NCBI GenBank assembly: GCA_036426205.1
Contig: WSYH01001920.1
Span: forward strand, 37,733-101,732
From: Ascaphus truei
Taxonomy: Eukaryota > Chordata > Amphibia > Anura > Ascaphidae
Direction: 5' to 3'
Length of the DNA: 64,000 nt
The position numbers were made by a program, and so were the translations under genes. Within the stretch, counting starts at the first letter, position 1; each line of letters begins with the position of its first letter. Below, one piece after another: positions 1-11,779 of this stretch. Below the pieces are notes generated by a model. The model searched no databases. It was not told the DNA's origin and was given only the letters and a program-made list of their open reading frames with translations.

Positions 1-215
1 CCCCTTCTCTCCCCCCCCTTCTGCCCCCTTTCTTCCCCCCCTTCTGCCCCCTCTCTTCCCCACTTTCTCCCTCCCTCTCTCCCCCCCTTTCTTTCTCCCC
101 CCTCTCAGAATCCCCCCCCTTCTGCCCCCTCTCTTTCCCCCTCTCTCCCCCCCTCTCTCCCCCCTCTCTCCCCTCTCTCTTCTCCCTTTCGCTCTCTCCC
201 ACTGCCTCTCTCCCT
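1..215. repeat. Pyrimidine-rich simple repeat (CT/CCCCTT)
   Basis: Almost pure C and T on the plus strand, with repeated CTCTCCCCCC and CTTCTGCCCC words. It is a degenerate microsatellite with no coding potential. Confidence 0.9.
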
Positions 216-650
216 CGTTACATGTTTTTGCATACATTTAGCTTTGTGGATACCCATTAAAATCATGGAACATAAAGTCCGTTAGCAATTTAGGTAACCT
301 CATGTTATTTGCCCTGATTTAATGTAGCTTCGTTCATCTGGGCCCAAGGGGCGTGTCCACAAAAAGGGCAGCGTAACATCTGGATACTTTTACATATAGT
401 CATTTCTATTTGAAAAAAATTGGAATAGGAATGAATAAAGTAATTAGTTCTAAAATAATTCTGCAGTAATTAAGATCATAAACCTCATTAGCAGTGTTTT
501 ATATTTGTTTGTGTTTTTACTAGTATATCTCTCTAACCTGACTTTAGCTCTGTATGTACAACGGTACCAGTCTGTAGGGAAATGTTGACAGCGCTAACTT
601 GATTTAAGTTGTTTTTAATAATCCTGTATTTGTATGTAAAACCATCGCAG
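216..650. other. AT-rich intronic sequence without a clear feature
   Basis: No exon, RNA gene or transposon end could be supported here. It is probably intron of the DCDC1-like gene that starts before the window. Confidence 0.5.
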
Positions 651-745
651 GACTATAATCTCTTAATGACATTGCTGGCAATATCAGGAAATTTGCATTC
701 CATGGCATCGGAAGAATTTAAACCAAAATTCAAGAGAGCTACAGT
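651..745 (+). CDS. Possible extra upstream exon of the DCDC1-like gene
   Basis: A good acceptor (ATCGCAG) precedes an open stretch. A donor GTGTAC at 746 would leave two codon bases, which is the phase the exon at 966 needs. The encoded residues run into the doublecortin-like strand of the next exon. The donor is not a strong consensus and other donors nearby would break the phase, so this is only a candidate. Confidence 0.3.
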
Positions 746-965
746 GTGTACTCTGAGTAAAACATACTGGAGGTTTCATATCCTATCATATATACTTAAA
801 GTCAAATAGAATTAAATATCTTAATGCTCATTGTCACTTTTTATTATTTCACGTGAACTAAATTTTGGCAGTGTCTGTCCATGTGTGTAAGTACTTACAC
901 ATTAACCATATGATCCACTGTGTCCATTCATTCATTAATAACTTAGCTTTTACGTTTGTTTGCAG

Positions 966-3900
966 GTGCACACTGATGCTGAATTTACCTTCTGCAGCCC
1001 GCAGACTATTTGATGGAAACGGTACTGAAATCTTTCGTTTGAGAGACACTGAAAGAGATCAGTTGGTAAGGAAGGATAAGAATGGGTTTAATTTTTTTTT
1101 TTAATCCCATCTGTGTCCTGACATAAGATCAACATTCACTTGCTGTTCGAGAGGATTTCATACCGCTTTGATACAAGGTAGTTAGTTACACTTCAATATA
1201 TGCAATACAATGAGGGCGAACTCACGGCGGGATGCTGCACTGTATGTGTGTTCTGCTGAACAGCATAACAGTCCAAGTACAAAAGGTGCGATTTCATTAC
1301 AGCACCATAGCCTGGACGCATCCGTGGAACAGATTATATGAAATAGCCGTATAAATCACATAATCACCTGGGAAGATGTAGACCTAGTGATTAATTTTTG
1401 TTTAGGTCGTAATTTATCATGCTGTGAATCCAATATTTTGTATCTTTCCCTGAGAAAACTGATATGTATGATCTATGACAGGTTTACGTTTCATGCGGAG
1501 ATCAATGGATTGATCCCCAATTGTCTGCGGCCGAGCACACAAAGCGCCTTCTGCTCAATAACCTTGCATCGGATGTATCTGTAATTCGAAACTATTGTTC
1601 CATGCGAAACCCGGAGAGTAAGTATTTCCTTTGAACGAAAAACATGTACAAATCCAGTTAAAACTTGCATTTTCAAGTTGTTAAAAAATGATGGGGGTGA
1701 TGTATCAAGGCAAATTTGGGGCAAAAGTGACTCCAATTGTGTTATTTGTATCTTGGGTCTCTTTGCATCAATGTACCAAGTGTTGGCACAGATTGCGTCA
1801 GCTTGTGATGTGGGGAGTGACAATAGGAGGAGTTAGGGAGGCGTTGTGACACACGGGTTATAATGAGATGTAGCAAATTCTTCATCTCTGTGCGTCACTT
1901 TTTTTTATCAGGTTTTTGTGTCAAAACAATCCGCCAGGTCTGAGGGGGTGTAAACTTTTCTGTCCAAAAATGTACATGAAATGTAAGAAACACTTGGATA
2001 TATTTGACGCCAAGGTGAGCAAAAAATGGTGCAATGCGTCAAAATAAACTCGTACCCTCTCTTTCTTTACATGAATACATCTCCCCCTAGGTTTTCACAT
2101 AATGAATTTTCGATTTTATTAATTTTGCGTGGTATATTTGTGCTGTAGTTATTGTAGCAAAACAAGATTGGTAAATCCGTGCCATTAGTATCTTTAGTGG
2201 CACCAAATATATTGCTGCTGGCATTTTCACTTTACATTCTAGACGCGCTGACAATATTAGTAACGACCCTGTTGGATCTTCCCAGATCTGGTTCTAGAGG
2301 TATGGGGTGACATTGTTGTTGGAGCAAAACTGTCCGTAAATCGTAGCGTGGAACTTACAGAAGAAGGAGAAATAGTGGCAGGAAATGGAGAAAGCAAACC
2401 TGAAGCCACGGAGGAAATCATCGAGGAAAAAGATTGTGATGCGTTTCTGTAAGTACACGTGATTGCTTCTTATTGATCAGCTAGTAATAATGAGATAATT
2501 GAGGCATTTTTGGTTTCAAGTGGTTTCTCTACAATTTGCCAGTTGTGGGATAAAATGTGTAGAGCACGTGGCAAAGCTGTCCTTGGCCAATAAGTTTGTT
2601 GAAAGATGTGGGGAGCTCAGGAACCGTGGATAAATAAAAATATATAAAATATATATAGTGCAATAACGATGATATAAAGTGTGTTAAGTAATGGAATATA
2701 CCCCCATATCGGTGAACACTCACACTTTGCAAGAATTAATACAGCATGTGTGCCCTTCTTGGGTACCTCTTGGTTTTATGTTGATTGTGACTGCGTCAGT
2801 TATATCTTCTTCTAGCCACCTCCGTGGTGCGGATGGACATAGAGAGCAGGAAAAATAAGCACAAGGGAGACGGACTAAGTGTAGGGAGTAACGCTATAAT
2901 CGCAAGTGTAACACAAATAACAAATGAACACTTGCATGTAACTCCCCAAAAAGTACAATGTACGAAGTCCGCCCTCGTGGATACCGGCGCTCTGCTCGAA
3001 AACGATTGTGGCTGTCGGGCAGAGGTGTACCATCAGCTGCTGTTGCGCACACAGCAGACGGAGGCTTGCTTCACTTCGGTGTTCCCCGTCAATGGTGCAG
3101 GCGCTTCGATTGACGGCACACGTGATGACGTCACGGACCGGTTCCTTCTGGGCTGGTGCTTGCCAAACTCTACGCGTTTCCCGAAGATTCGCTTCGTCAG
3201 GAGTTCGAACATCACGTGTGACGTCAATCGAAGCGCCTGCACCATTGTCGGGGAACACGGAAGTCGTCACGCACCAATGGAAGGAAAGATATGCCCCATC
3301 ATGGCCCCCCCCGCCTCCCCTAGAGATCCCCTACAGACCGCCGATCGCGGCTTGGAGATGTGCACGCGCCGCCAGGTCACCAGGCGGCAAGCTGCAGGTA
3401 AGACTGGGGCTGTAGTCTGAGGTTGAAGGAAAGGAGATTTCACCAACAACAAAGGAAAGGGTTCTGTTGATCCAAGGAGTAATTTGAGTCAGGAGGAATT
3501 TATTTTTCCCCTACTGAGATATCATTGGATGGTATTTCACTGGGGTTCTTCGTTTGCCAGAATATACTGCAAATACAAATATAGGACAAGTATCTGTCAT
3601 CTAAATTTAACATAGGTTGAACTTCATGGACATATGTCTTTTTTCAACCTTATCTCCCATGTAACTATGTAACATTACTATGTGACTATGTAATACGTAG
3701 CTATGTAACATTATTATATAACTATATAACATTACTATTTAACTATGTAACGTTACGACGTAACTATGTGACATTACCATGTAACTATTAACACTCATAA
3801 TATACACTAAGTACATACTAACGTAACTGATGTGGACTATTGTACTATGGTAATATGTAACATGACTACGTGACTACGTAACTATATGACATTACTATGT

Positions 3901-6367
3901 AACATGACCATATAACTATGTGACATTACCATGTAACTATGTAACATGACTATATATAACTAAGTTACATTACTACGTAACTATGTGACATTACTATGTA
4001 ACTATGTAACATGACTACGTGACTACGTAACTATAACATGACCATATAACTAAGTTACATTACTACGTAACTATGTGACATTACTATGTAACTATGTAAC
4101 TATGTAACATTACTATGTAACTATGTAACATGACTATGTAACTATGTAACATTACTACGTAACTAGGTGACATTACTATGTAACTATGTAACATTACTAC
4201 GTAACAAGGTGACATTACTATGTAACAATGTAATGTTACTATGTAACTATGTAACATTACTACGCAGCTATGTAATCAGTGTACAGTAAGTAGTTAAAAA
4301 AAACAGAAAGTACAAAGAGGCTGCAAATGCCTGACATAGCCACACACCATAAATAAAAGAATGATGTTCAGTCTTCCTCTCTAGGGATCCACACACAAGA
4401 TCTCACAAAAAAGTAGATGCCTTGTTCACAAACACAAAATACTCCTGGCAACAAACCCCACCGACGTTGGAGGCAGATAGCCTCGTCCTGACAGAAGATG
4501 GAGAGCAAAGCTATAATGGGTCAGTATGTAGCCATTGTACTGGTGGTTTCCCTTTGTGTTAACTACTGTAAGTTGTTCAACCTTTTAGTTCCTTAGGAGA
4601 CTTCTGCTACTTAAATCATGGTAGTAGTCCCATAGTAATGAATTATTCTATTTACACTAGTCAAGTGGAATTATTTCTTTATACCATATAAAATTTGTAT
4701 GCAAAAGAAAATGGTTACAAAAAAGCAGAACATCCCTGTTACATTATAACAGATGCTGGTAACCTTTTTTCTAAGAGGTTTATATTTGTAGTGCATTAAT
4801 GCACAAATCGGCTTTCAATTCAATCTTCACAGCAACATGAAAGAGTTCAGTATATTCATATTTTATCTGCCAACCAGCATAGTAAGTGATGAGGCTTGTC
4901 ACATACAGATTGTCGTCAAATACGGACAGTTTGCTCACTCTCGTTATAAAAAGTGTACCCCTAACCATTTCATTTCACCACAGGCACAACAAAAAGGCCA
5001 CTAAGCTGAAGCAGATTCACCGTCAACAGTTTGAATTCTTAGACGGGCAGATTATTAACTGTGCGTTCCCAGGACTAGTGGTCGGAGTGGCTGGCGCAGA
5101 GGTTCATGCAGGAATTGAGGTGCTGTTGATGGAAAGGAAATCTGTGGACCCCAACCAGCGTTGGAAATACGTAGCTGAATATAGGTACACTTATGCAGAT
5201 GCAGGAGGGGAAGTCACTCTTTATCAGTAGGTCCCATCGATAAAATCTTAGGACGCTACATATTTTCTCTAGCATGTCTTGTGAACTGCCATTGCTTTGG
5301 ACTTCTAGAGTAGAGCGATCTCCAGGAAATAATTGAATTAGCAGCAATATTACATGACAACGACTAAAGTGTTTACATCCCGTTAAAAACAGCACAAATT
5401 CAGAAACAACGTGTACATTTATTCTCAATCTAAATTCCTCCTGGAGTCTTCGTTTTGCAACTTTTGGTTGGTTTATAAAAGAATCTGACTTTATGAGATC
5501 TCAGATTTAACAGTATTGTAATTTACACCCAGAAGGGGTTCAAGCTCCATTCATTCACGTCCGATTTCAGTACTTCATCTCCACAAGACTGGCTGATGCT
5601 AAAGTTGTGGTCAAGCACTGCATGTATGACAAATACAGTGAACTTAATTATGAGCTTAATTATGCATGCAAGAATGTTATTGATGGAATTGTTCTTCTAG
5701 TCTTCATGTCTAACGGTGCAGTGAGGCTTCAGGTAATATACTTCTTCGCTCGGAGAGATGTGTTCACGTTCTGATTTTGTCAATTATAAGGTAGCTGAGC
5801 TTTCTTCCATACGAAGAATATTTTACACTAATGCTTTGAGAGAACAGATTCCCCTTTTGGGAATAGGATTCATTTCCGCAAACTGGTTGCAAAAGCAGCA
5901 TTATTATAACTTGGCATAACATTTGGCAGATATAAACTGGGATCCTGTTTTACCAACGGCTGCAGTAACGCTGATATTCTCCTGGGCAGGACATTTCATT
6001 TGGCAAGTGACCCAGATCTGGTACTAGCCATCTCAATGCCTAAGGTGTATCCGGGAGTGAAAGAGGGGGAAGTGAAATTCCCAGGATGCCCTATTATTCT
6101 ACAGGTGAGAGTTGCTTTTTCCCACTATTGTTACATAAATGGGCGTTTACATGTGACTTGTTTTATTGATATGTTTTTCTTTTTTTTTTATTGTAGAACT
6201 ATAAAGAGTACATCAATGGGGCTGCCAATCAAAAATGGTGTTATATTCCCAATGTGAAAGTATTGAGTGGCTTTTATAGTGATGCATTGGACAAAGAAAT
6301 CACAGCAGCAAATCAAGCAGCCATCTGTACTTTCACTCTTACCAATACTGAGAAAATAAGTCAGCCA
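966..6367 (+). CDS. DCDC1: DCDC1-like doublecortin/ricin-lectin gene, six internal exons (5' and 3' parts missing)
   Basis: Exons read from AG/GT borders and matching phases are 966-1065, 1482-1617, 2286-2448, 4385-4519, 4984-5184, 5990-6104 and 6197-6367 (seven if the first two, which form one domain, are counted separately). All join without a stop or frameshift, giving about 340 residues. The first two encode a doublecortin-type fold (SAARRLFDGNGTEIFRLRD, then YVSCGDQWIDP). Later exons carry QxW-type words (NQRW, NQKW) of a ricin-B beta-trefoil. This combination is typical of DCDC1, a very long microtubule-binding family protein linked to cell division. The beginning lies before the window. 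No later exon was found before DNAJB1, so the copy is either truncated at its 3' side or continues across a huge intron. The family call rests on remembered homology. Alternatives are a duplicated fragment or a related doublecortin gene. Confidence 0.72.
3079..3258. repeat. Foldback element with 37-bp inverted arms
   Basis: The arms 3079-3115 and 3222-3258 are inverted copies differing at one position. They contain GGTGCAGGCGCTTCGATTGA and its complement. The spacer is GC-rich with CRE-like TGACGTCA. It lies in an intron of the DCDC1-like gene and looks like a miniature transposon; the outer ends were not defined. Confidence 0.75.
3421..3672 (+). repeat. LINE 3' end (CR1/L2 group), internally deleted
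   Basis: Closely related to 45345-45775, sharing the AAAGGAGATTTCACC, GATATCATTGGAT and AACATAGGTTGAACTT segments, but lacking roughly 150 bases of the middle. It ends in the ATGTAACTATGTAAC tail that continues as a tandem array. Confidence 0.75.
3655..4280. repeat. Expanded LINE-tail minisatellite (ATGTAACTATGTAACATTACT)
   Basis: About 620 bases of degenerate tandem units built from TATGTAACTATG and ACATTACTA words. The unit is the same as the natural tail of the adjoining LINE 3' end, so the array most likely grew from that tail. Confidence 0.85.
5185..5989. other. Intron of the DCDC1-like gene
   Basis: The flanking exon phases join directly across this stretch (AG + G). An open-looking segment near 5560-5735 has no matching phase and was not called. 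No transposon end was recognised. Confidence 0.6.
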
Positions 6368-6634
6368 GTAAGTAATTCTTTATTTTTATTCTGTCCCAGC
6401 TTACTGGACCTCATGCTCCCCTTCTGCGGCACTCTCGCTGTCCTAACCATCAACTCCGCGCTCGCTCCACTCAGCGTCTCTAGAGGAAATTTCACCCTCT
6501 TGCTGATTTCCTCCAGTACAAATTATAATACAAATGATTTTTTCTTGTATTGTGCTGAGTGTACGCAGTTGTACATAACCTTTTTGCAGGCATGGGTCCC
6601 TGTACCATACAGCTTACAATCTATTTTTTTGTGC

Positions 6635-6745
6635 CCAAGGAGATAAAGTGAGTTATCCCAGGTCACATGGAGGTGATACCATGATTTGAACCACTGCTCA
6701 GTGTCATTGTGTTTCAGTGTCAGTTTCTTTACTCACTGAGCCTCT
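6635..6745 (+). repeat. MIR-like core-SINE fragment
   Basis: Words such as TCCCAGGTCACATGG and ATGATTTGAACCA in the right order and spacing resemble the conserved core region of MIR-type SINEs. It is old and fragmentary. Confidence 0.45.
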
Positions 6746-6939
6746 CCTATCCTGTTACAACTCAGCGTTATCATTACAATTACTGTTATTGTAATTATTT
6801 ATTTATTATATTTATTATTTAATTATTACAGTTATTGTTACAATTATCATTAGTCACAGATCTTACCCACAATAATGTTCTCTGTGTTTAACGCGCTCCT
6901 TAAGCCTCCTACTAACTTTCTCTCGCCCTCCATCTCTCC

Positions 6940-8149
6940 TCAAACTTTTGGTGATTACGTCTAAGACAAGTTGGACTCTTATCAGGTGCCAGAAGATCTC
7001 CTCTCTGCCCTTATTCTCTTGCAACCCCCTTCATCTACTCTAGATGTTTTCTCCCCTGTAACAGAGGAGGTAGTATCTCAGTTACTCTTCTCCTCCACTT
7101 GATCTCCTTCCTTCCCATCTCCTCCAACCTGTCACTCCCACTCTGATCCCCGCACTCACCCACATTTTCAACTCTTCCCTATTGTCTAATATCTTTCCTT
7201 CCCCCACTAACCCATCTACTGTAACTATCGTCCTGTGTATCTCCTGCCTTTTGCCTCAACTTCTAGTATAGCGTATATCTTCATGCATGCTTTCTTTCCT
7301 CGGCATGTTTGCTCTTCACAACCCCCTCCAAGCATGTATCCACACTGGTCACTTTACTGAAACCGCACTCACCAAAGTAGCAAACAACCTCAACATTGCT
7401 AAATCCCAAGGACATTACTTCTTTCTCATTGTACTCGACCAGTCTGGAGCCCTTGCTACTGTTGACCACCCACTTCACCTTCCCCCCATTGATGTTCGGG
7501 ACACAGCCCTTTCCTTGCTTTCTTCTTACCTCTCTCTGTTACTTTAATATTTCTATTGTAATTCCTCTTCTTCCTCTGTTAATGTATCTGTTGGTGTACC
7601 TCAAGCCGCAGTCCAGGGACCTCTTTCCTTTTCTCTCTATACACTGACCTTACCAACTCATTTGGCTTCACTTATCACTAACTGTATCTATCCACACTGA
7701 ACCTCACGGTACAATCCCAGGTCCCCCACTGTCTCATGTCAATCTTATCCTGGATGGCAGCTGGGTGCCTCTAACGCAATATTTCAAAGACTGAGCTTCT
7801 TATAATCCCACCTGAATAAAGCCCAGTTGTGCCCTTTTAAATCACAGTTATTAACACTGCTTTCCATCCAGCTCGCAAAGTCTGTTCTTCAGTTGTTAAA
7901 TGTCAGTTCTCTCTTTCGTTCTCCCCTTACTTTACTGCTATTTCTAAATGTTCCCCCTTCTTTCCTCGTAACATTGTGAAAATATGAGTAACATGTTAAT
8001 ACATGCCCTCATCCTACTACTGTAGCCCTCTCCTTAACTGGCCTCCATACCATTCAGCTTAATATCCTTCAATCGTTTCAAAATGCTGCTGCAGTGATAA
8101 CCTCCTTTCAAGAGATCTGCTCACCTCCTGAAAACTCTCTGTTGGTTCT
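6940..8149 (+). mobile_element. Decayed L2-type LINE, reverse transcriptase part (5' of the later insertion)
   Basis: Translation shows scattered RT remnants: TETALTKVANNL, then FFLIVLDQSGALATVDHP (matching the LVLLDLSAAFDTVDH region of L2 RTs, with the first catalytic aspartates in LDLSAAFD not all retained), then a GVPQ-like stretch near 7590. Many stops and frameshifts make it dead. The same element resumes at 13277 after the LTR retrotransposon, so it was in place before that insertion. Confidence 0.75.
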
Positions 8150-8618
8150 TGTGAGGATGTCTATAGGGCATGTAGGAAGATAGGGAGTGAAAGAGTTGAA
8201 CTCCCTCACTGTTCCAGGCCCAGGGGACCACACCCTAGTTTCCAGGTCTGCTAAAGTGCAGGGATTGTTCCCAATCAACTCCTGATTCGGACTGGAGGTT
8301 ACATACTTGAAAACGAGACGTAACTCTCAGTGTATTACTTCCTGGTAAAACATTTTATAAATAAATCAAAGGGAGGCTGCAGACTCCCTGAGGTCAGTAT
8401 TTTTTTTGCAACCTGAGATGGAACAGGTTCCGGGAGCTTTTGTCTGGGAAATAGCTCAGACTCCTACTCTGCACCAGGCTGAATGATGCTTTGTTTGTAT
8501 GGCAGAGCTGTGCTCTCTTTGTTTTGCTGTTTGGACACTGTTAACATAAGTCTACTGCAACCAGTAGTCTTTTAAAGAAGTTGGTGTGAATTAGATACTG
8601 AGCATAACTAGGAGGCCA
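8150..8618 (+). repeat. 5' LTR of the Gmr1-like element, with an inserted SINE/LINE tail
   Basis: Matches the 3' LTR at 12886-13276 along its length (CTATAGGGCATGTAGGAAGA, ACTCCTGATT, TTTGTTTGTATGGC). A copy of the ACTTCCTGGTAAAACATTTTATAAATAAAT tail family (about 8300-8368) is inserted within it and absent from the other LTR. Confidence 0.85.
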
Positions 8619-8886
8619 TTCCATCAAATATGGTGTTTGAGGTGGGATTTTACACCCTGTGGTCTATGTAAGGAACACGCTTGAAGTACCTCTAGAACAG
8701 AGGATTTAGTGAAGACCCTAGTGCATGCTACTGCACAGCAACAAACCAACTGCAACAAGAGAATGATGCACATGTTACTGGTAGTGGTTAAAAGACTGGG
8801 AGATTTTTTCCCAAGACTAAGCACTGTGGGCCCTAATAGCATGCAGGAGCATCAGGTCATCAATTCCAATGATTTATTTACAATAA

Positions 8887-9290
8887 ATGACTAGAGAGGA
8901 TGATGTTGAGGCCTACCTTCTTGAATTCAAGAGAACAGTGTTAGGGAGGCTTAGCCTCAGGAACAGGGGGATGGTGCCTTTTTTGTGTGCTGAAGCTCAA
9001 AAGGCCTACCACGTCCTTGATTTAGAAGATGCTGCAGATTATCCTCGTCTGAAGACAGAAATTCCCATCAGAATCAGAGTAACTGCAACCGTCCGTGCAC
9101 CGAGGATTCACACATGGATGTTCCAGAAGGACAAGGCCCCTCGTTCATAAATGTTTGACATTATTAATGTGGCACAGATGTGGCTATGGCCACAAATCAA
9201 CAATCCCCTCCCCCCCCCCCCCAAAAAAACTATAGAGCTACTCGTGTTGGACCAATTTCTATGAGAGTTAACTGACAATGCTCATGACTC
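8887..9290 (+). pseudogene. gag remnant with a SCAN-like region
   Basis: The reading frame DDVEAYLLEFKRT ... EAQKAYHVLDLEDAADY resembles the capsid region of Gmr1-like gypsy elements from which vertebrate SCAN domains arose. After a frame break near 9150, MFDIINVAQMWLWP and LLVLDQFL continue the match, including the LxxQFL signature, then a stop follows. A stretch upstream of the EAQKAY segment appears shortened compared with the family. Confidence 0.7.
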
Positions 9291-9707
9291 CTATGAAACG
9301 TTTGTGGCACTCGCATAATGACACTGTGCCACTAAAAATCTGTCATAGACATGGATGAAGATTGCAGCCGCAATAGGAGACGAATTCCAATCCTGAAGAC
9401 CCGTAGTATGGAAGGGTCCGGCAGGTTTTTTTTAGGTGGGGGGGGGGGGGAGATAATGGAAAAGGCTCTGGGAACAAATTGATGCCCCCTGCTTGGCAGT
9501 ATGGAGGGAGACAACAGCAAGGAATCTCTCTGGGGGATTCCCAAGGAGTCCCAGTTGAAATCCCAGTTGGGGGGAAAGCGGAGGAAGGGAATCGGGGACC
9601 ACCAAAAAACCCATAATATATTTTTCGTGTTATGAGCCCGGTCACATGGCTTGGCCGTGTCCCTACATGGACTGTAATTATACTCATTCCTACACGGAAA
9701 GACACAC

Positions 9708-9865
9708 ATTCCCAATGCTACATCCAATATAACAAAAAATAAACAGTTAAATACCCAACTGTTTGTCTTCTTATTCATTCACTAAATTACCCTTACTTAT
9801 GAGAAGACAAACAGTTAAGTGTTTAACTATATATTTTTTGTCATATTGGATGTAACATTGGGAAT
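9708..9865. repeat. Foldback element inside the Gmr1-like element
   Basis: The segment 9708-9777 and the segment 9802-9865 are inverted copies (AACAGTTAAATACCCAACTG-type arms ending in ATTCCCAATG). It is a miniature insertion into the retrotransposon interior. Confidence 0.7.
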
Positions 9866-10059
9866 TTAGCATTGGAATGCACCCAGCCAGAACCAAGTTC
9901 CTAGTACCCCTAAGCATAGAAAGAACTGAGCTAAACGGTTTGTTGATTCGGGCTGTAGTGAAAAACAAGTGCAGGAAGAATTGGTTACCGTGGAAAGAGT
10001 TAGAGGCCGAGGCCTGATACTGTATATACTGTATAGAATGTATACATGGTGATATCGAT

Positions 10060-10160
10060 GGGTACACGTGCTACAGTAGCACTGACTGTGGGCGGGTATT
10101 TGCGGTCTTTGCTGGTAGGATATCCTGTGATACTGGATTGGGATTCAGGGTTTTTCATTG
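10060..10160 (+). pseudogene. Aspartic-protease-like remnant of the Gmr1-like element
   Basis: Translation gives VALTVGGYLRSLLVGYPVIL, resembling the C-terminal strand pair of gypsy proteases that precede the integrase in these elements. It is too short for certainty. Confidence 0.4.
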
Positions 10161-10446
10161 AGTTATTAGAAACCCCTGCTTCACCACTTAAGTCCTAGAG
10201 AACTAAAGCAAAGGGGATCCTCTTCAAGGACCCAGAGTTGTTTTAGTTCAGGCCTCGAAAAAACAAAAGTCAATGGAAATTTGAAAAGAAAGAGGGTGCA
10301 CCTGAGGTAGTTACGGTTGGTACAGTGCAGGAAACGAAGTACCCCAAATTAATCAAGTACCAGTCACCCAGGATGTTGGAGGACAGGGAATAGATAACAC
10401 TCCCTTAGTGGAGGCTGAGATGTTTAACAGCTTCTAAAATGTTCTA

Positions 10447-11100
10447 GTGGAGCAAAGGAATGACAATTCCTTGAGCCGGGTATATGATCAGATGGCGGAG
10501 GTAAACAAGGAAATAATAAAACCCCAATTAGCAGCCAGTTTCCCTCACTTTGAGTTGCATATCGATCTCTTATATAGAGTTGATAAAGATGAGCAAACCA
10601 AAGATGAACAAATGCAACTATTAGTACTTGTTCCGGAAAGGGGTGTTACGCCTAGCCCATACTCTTCCATGTTCAGGTCATTTGGGAAGGGAGAGAAAAC
10701 ATTAGCATGGCTACTGGCACAGTTCTTCTGACGTGGGATTTATAAAGAGGTACCAATTTTCTGTGGTTTATGCTCAGAGTGCAGGTAATTGCCCCAAAGG
10801 GAAAAATGAATGCTCCGTTGGTACCAATTCCAATAGGGGAATCCCTTTTGAAAGGATAGGATTTGACATAGTTGGCCCCCTGGAGGAAAGTTCTGCAGGT
10901 TATCAGTGCATACTCGTCATAGTAGATTATGCTACCAGATACCCAGAAGCTATTCCTTTGAGAACAACCTCTGCTAAGGTTATAGCTACAGAACTGATTA
11001 AGTTCTTACCCACGTTTGGATTTCCTACAGAAATTTTAATAGATCAAGGGACACATTTTATGTCCAGGCTTGTTTGTAAGAGTTCTGTGAGCTGTTAAGA
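10447..11100 (+). pseudogene. Integrase remnant of the Gmr1-like element
   Basis: First a zinc-binding-domain-like stretch (VYDQMAEVNKEI ... KEVPIFCGLCSEC across a frame break near 10735), then the catalytic core with FDIVGPLEESSAGYQCILVI and, further on, IDQGTHFMS, which hold the first two acidic residues of the DDE triad. The core is interrupted around 11095. Integrase sits 5' of the reverse transcriptase, which is the diagnostic order. Confidence 0.8.
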
Positions 11101-11779
11101 TTGAAGTCGATATAAACCTCTGTTTATCATTCACAAACAGACGGGCACATCGATCACTTCACTAAAACCCTTAAGAATATGTTAAGGAAGTTTATCTCCA
11201 CTGATCCACGGCATTGGGATAAACTGCTTTCACCACTTCTCTTTGCTATCCGGGAAGTTCCCCAGTCTTCCACAGAGTTTTCACCATTCAAATTACTTTA
11301 TGAAAGACAACAAAGAGGACCTACCAAAAGCACAAAAGACACAGGAGCTGCATTATAATAAAGGGGACCTGGTAAGAGAATTTCAGCCAAGAGATAAGGT
11401 ACTGCGCCTTCTTCCCACTACAGAATAGAAATTGTTGGCAAAATGGCATAGTCCCTTTGAAATAACTCGAAAAGTAAGGCCTGTAGACTATGAAATATTT
11501 TAGCCAGGAAAAAAAGAAAAGGAAAACAGATTTATCATGTAAATCTTATGAAACCCTGGAAGGCTCAAGAAAATCTGTTTATTTCAATAGGAGGTGTGTT
11601 ACATTTGGGGCCAAAGGCAGAACCCTTACAAATAGGGGAGAGTATCCAACTAGGGGAAAATCTTTCCTTAGATCAGAAGTTACAGGCACAAAAGACAGTT
11701 TAACAATTCTCTGATGATGTTCTCTCTGTTGCCAGAGAAAACACATCTGATTGCACACCTTGTTGAAACTGAACCAGTT

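Noticed and set aside
2816..2860. Possible DCDC1 exon after a good TTCTAG acceptor
   Set aside because: The phase fits, but it meets a stop after 14 codons without a donor. The exon at 4385 continues the phase and resembles the family (HTRSHKKVDALF...YSWQQ).
5534..5740. Possible extra DCDC1 exon ending at GCTTCAG/GTAATA
   Set aside because: The phase between the exons at 4984 and 5990 is already satisfied and the stretch has stops in the needed frame.
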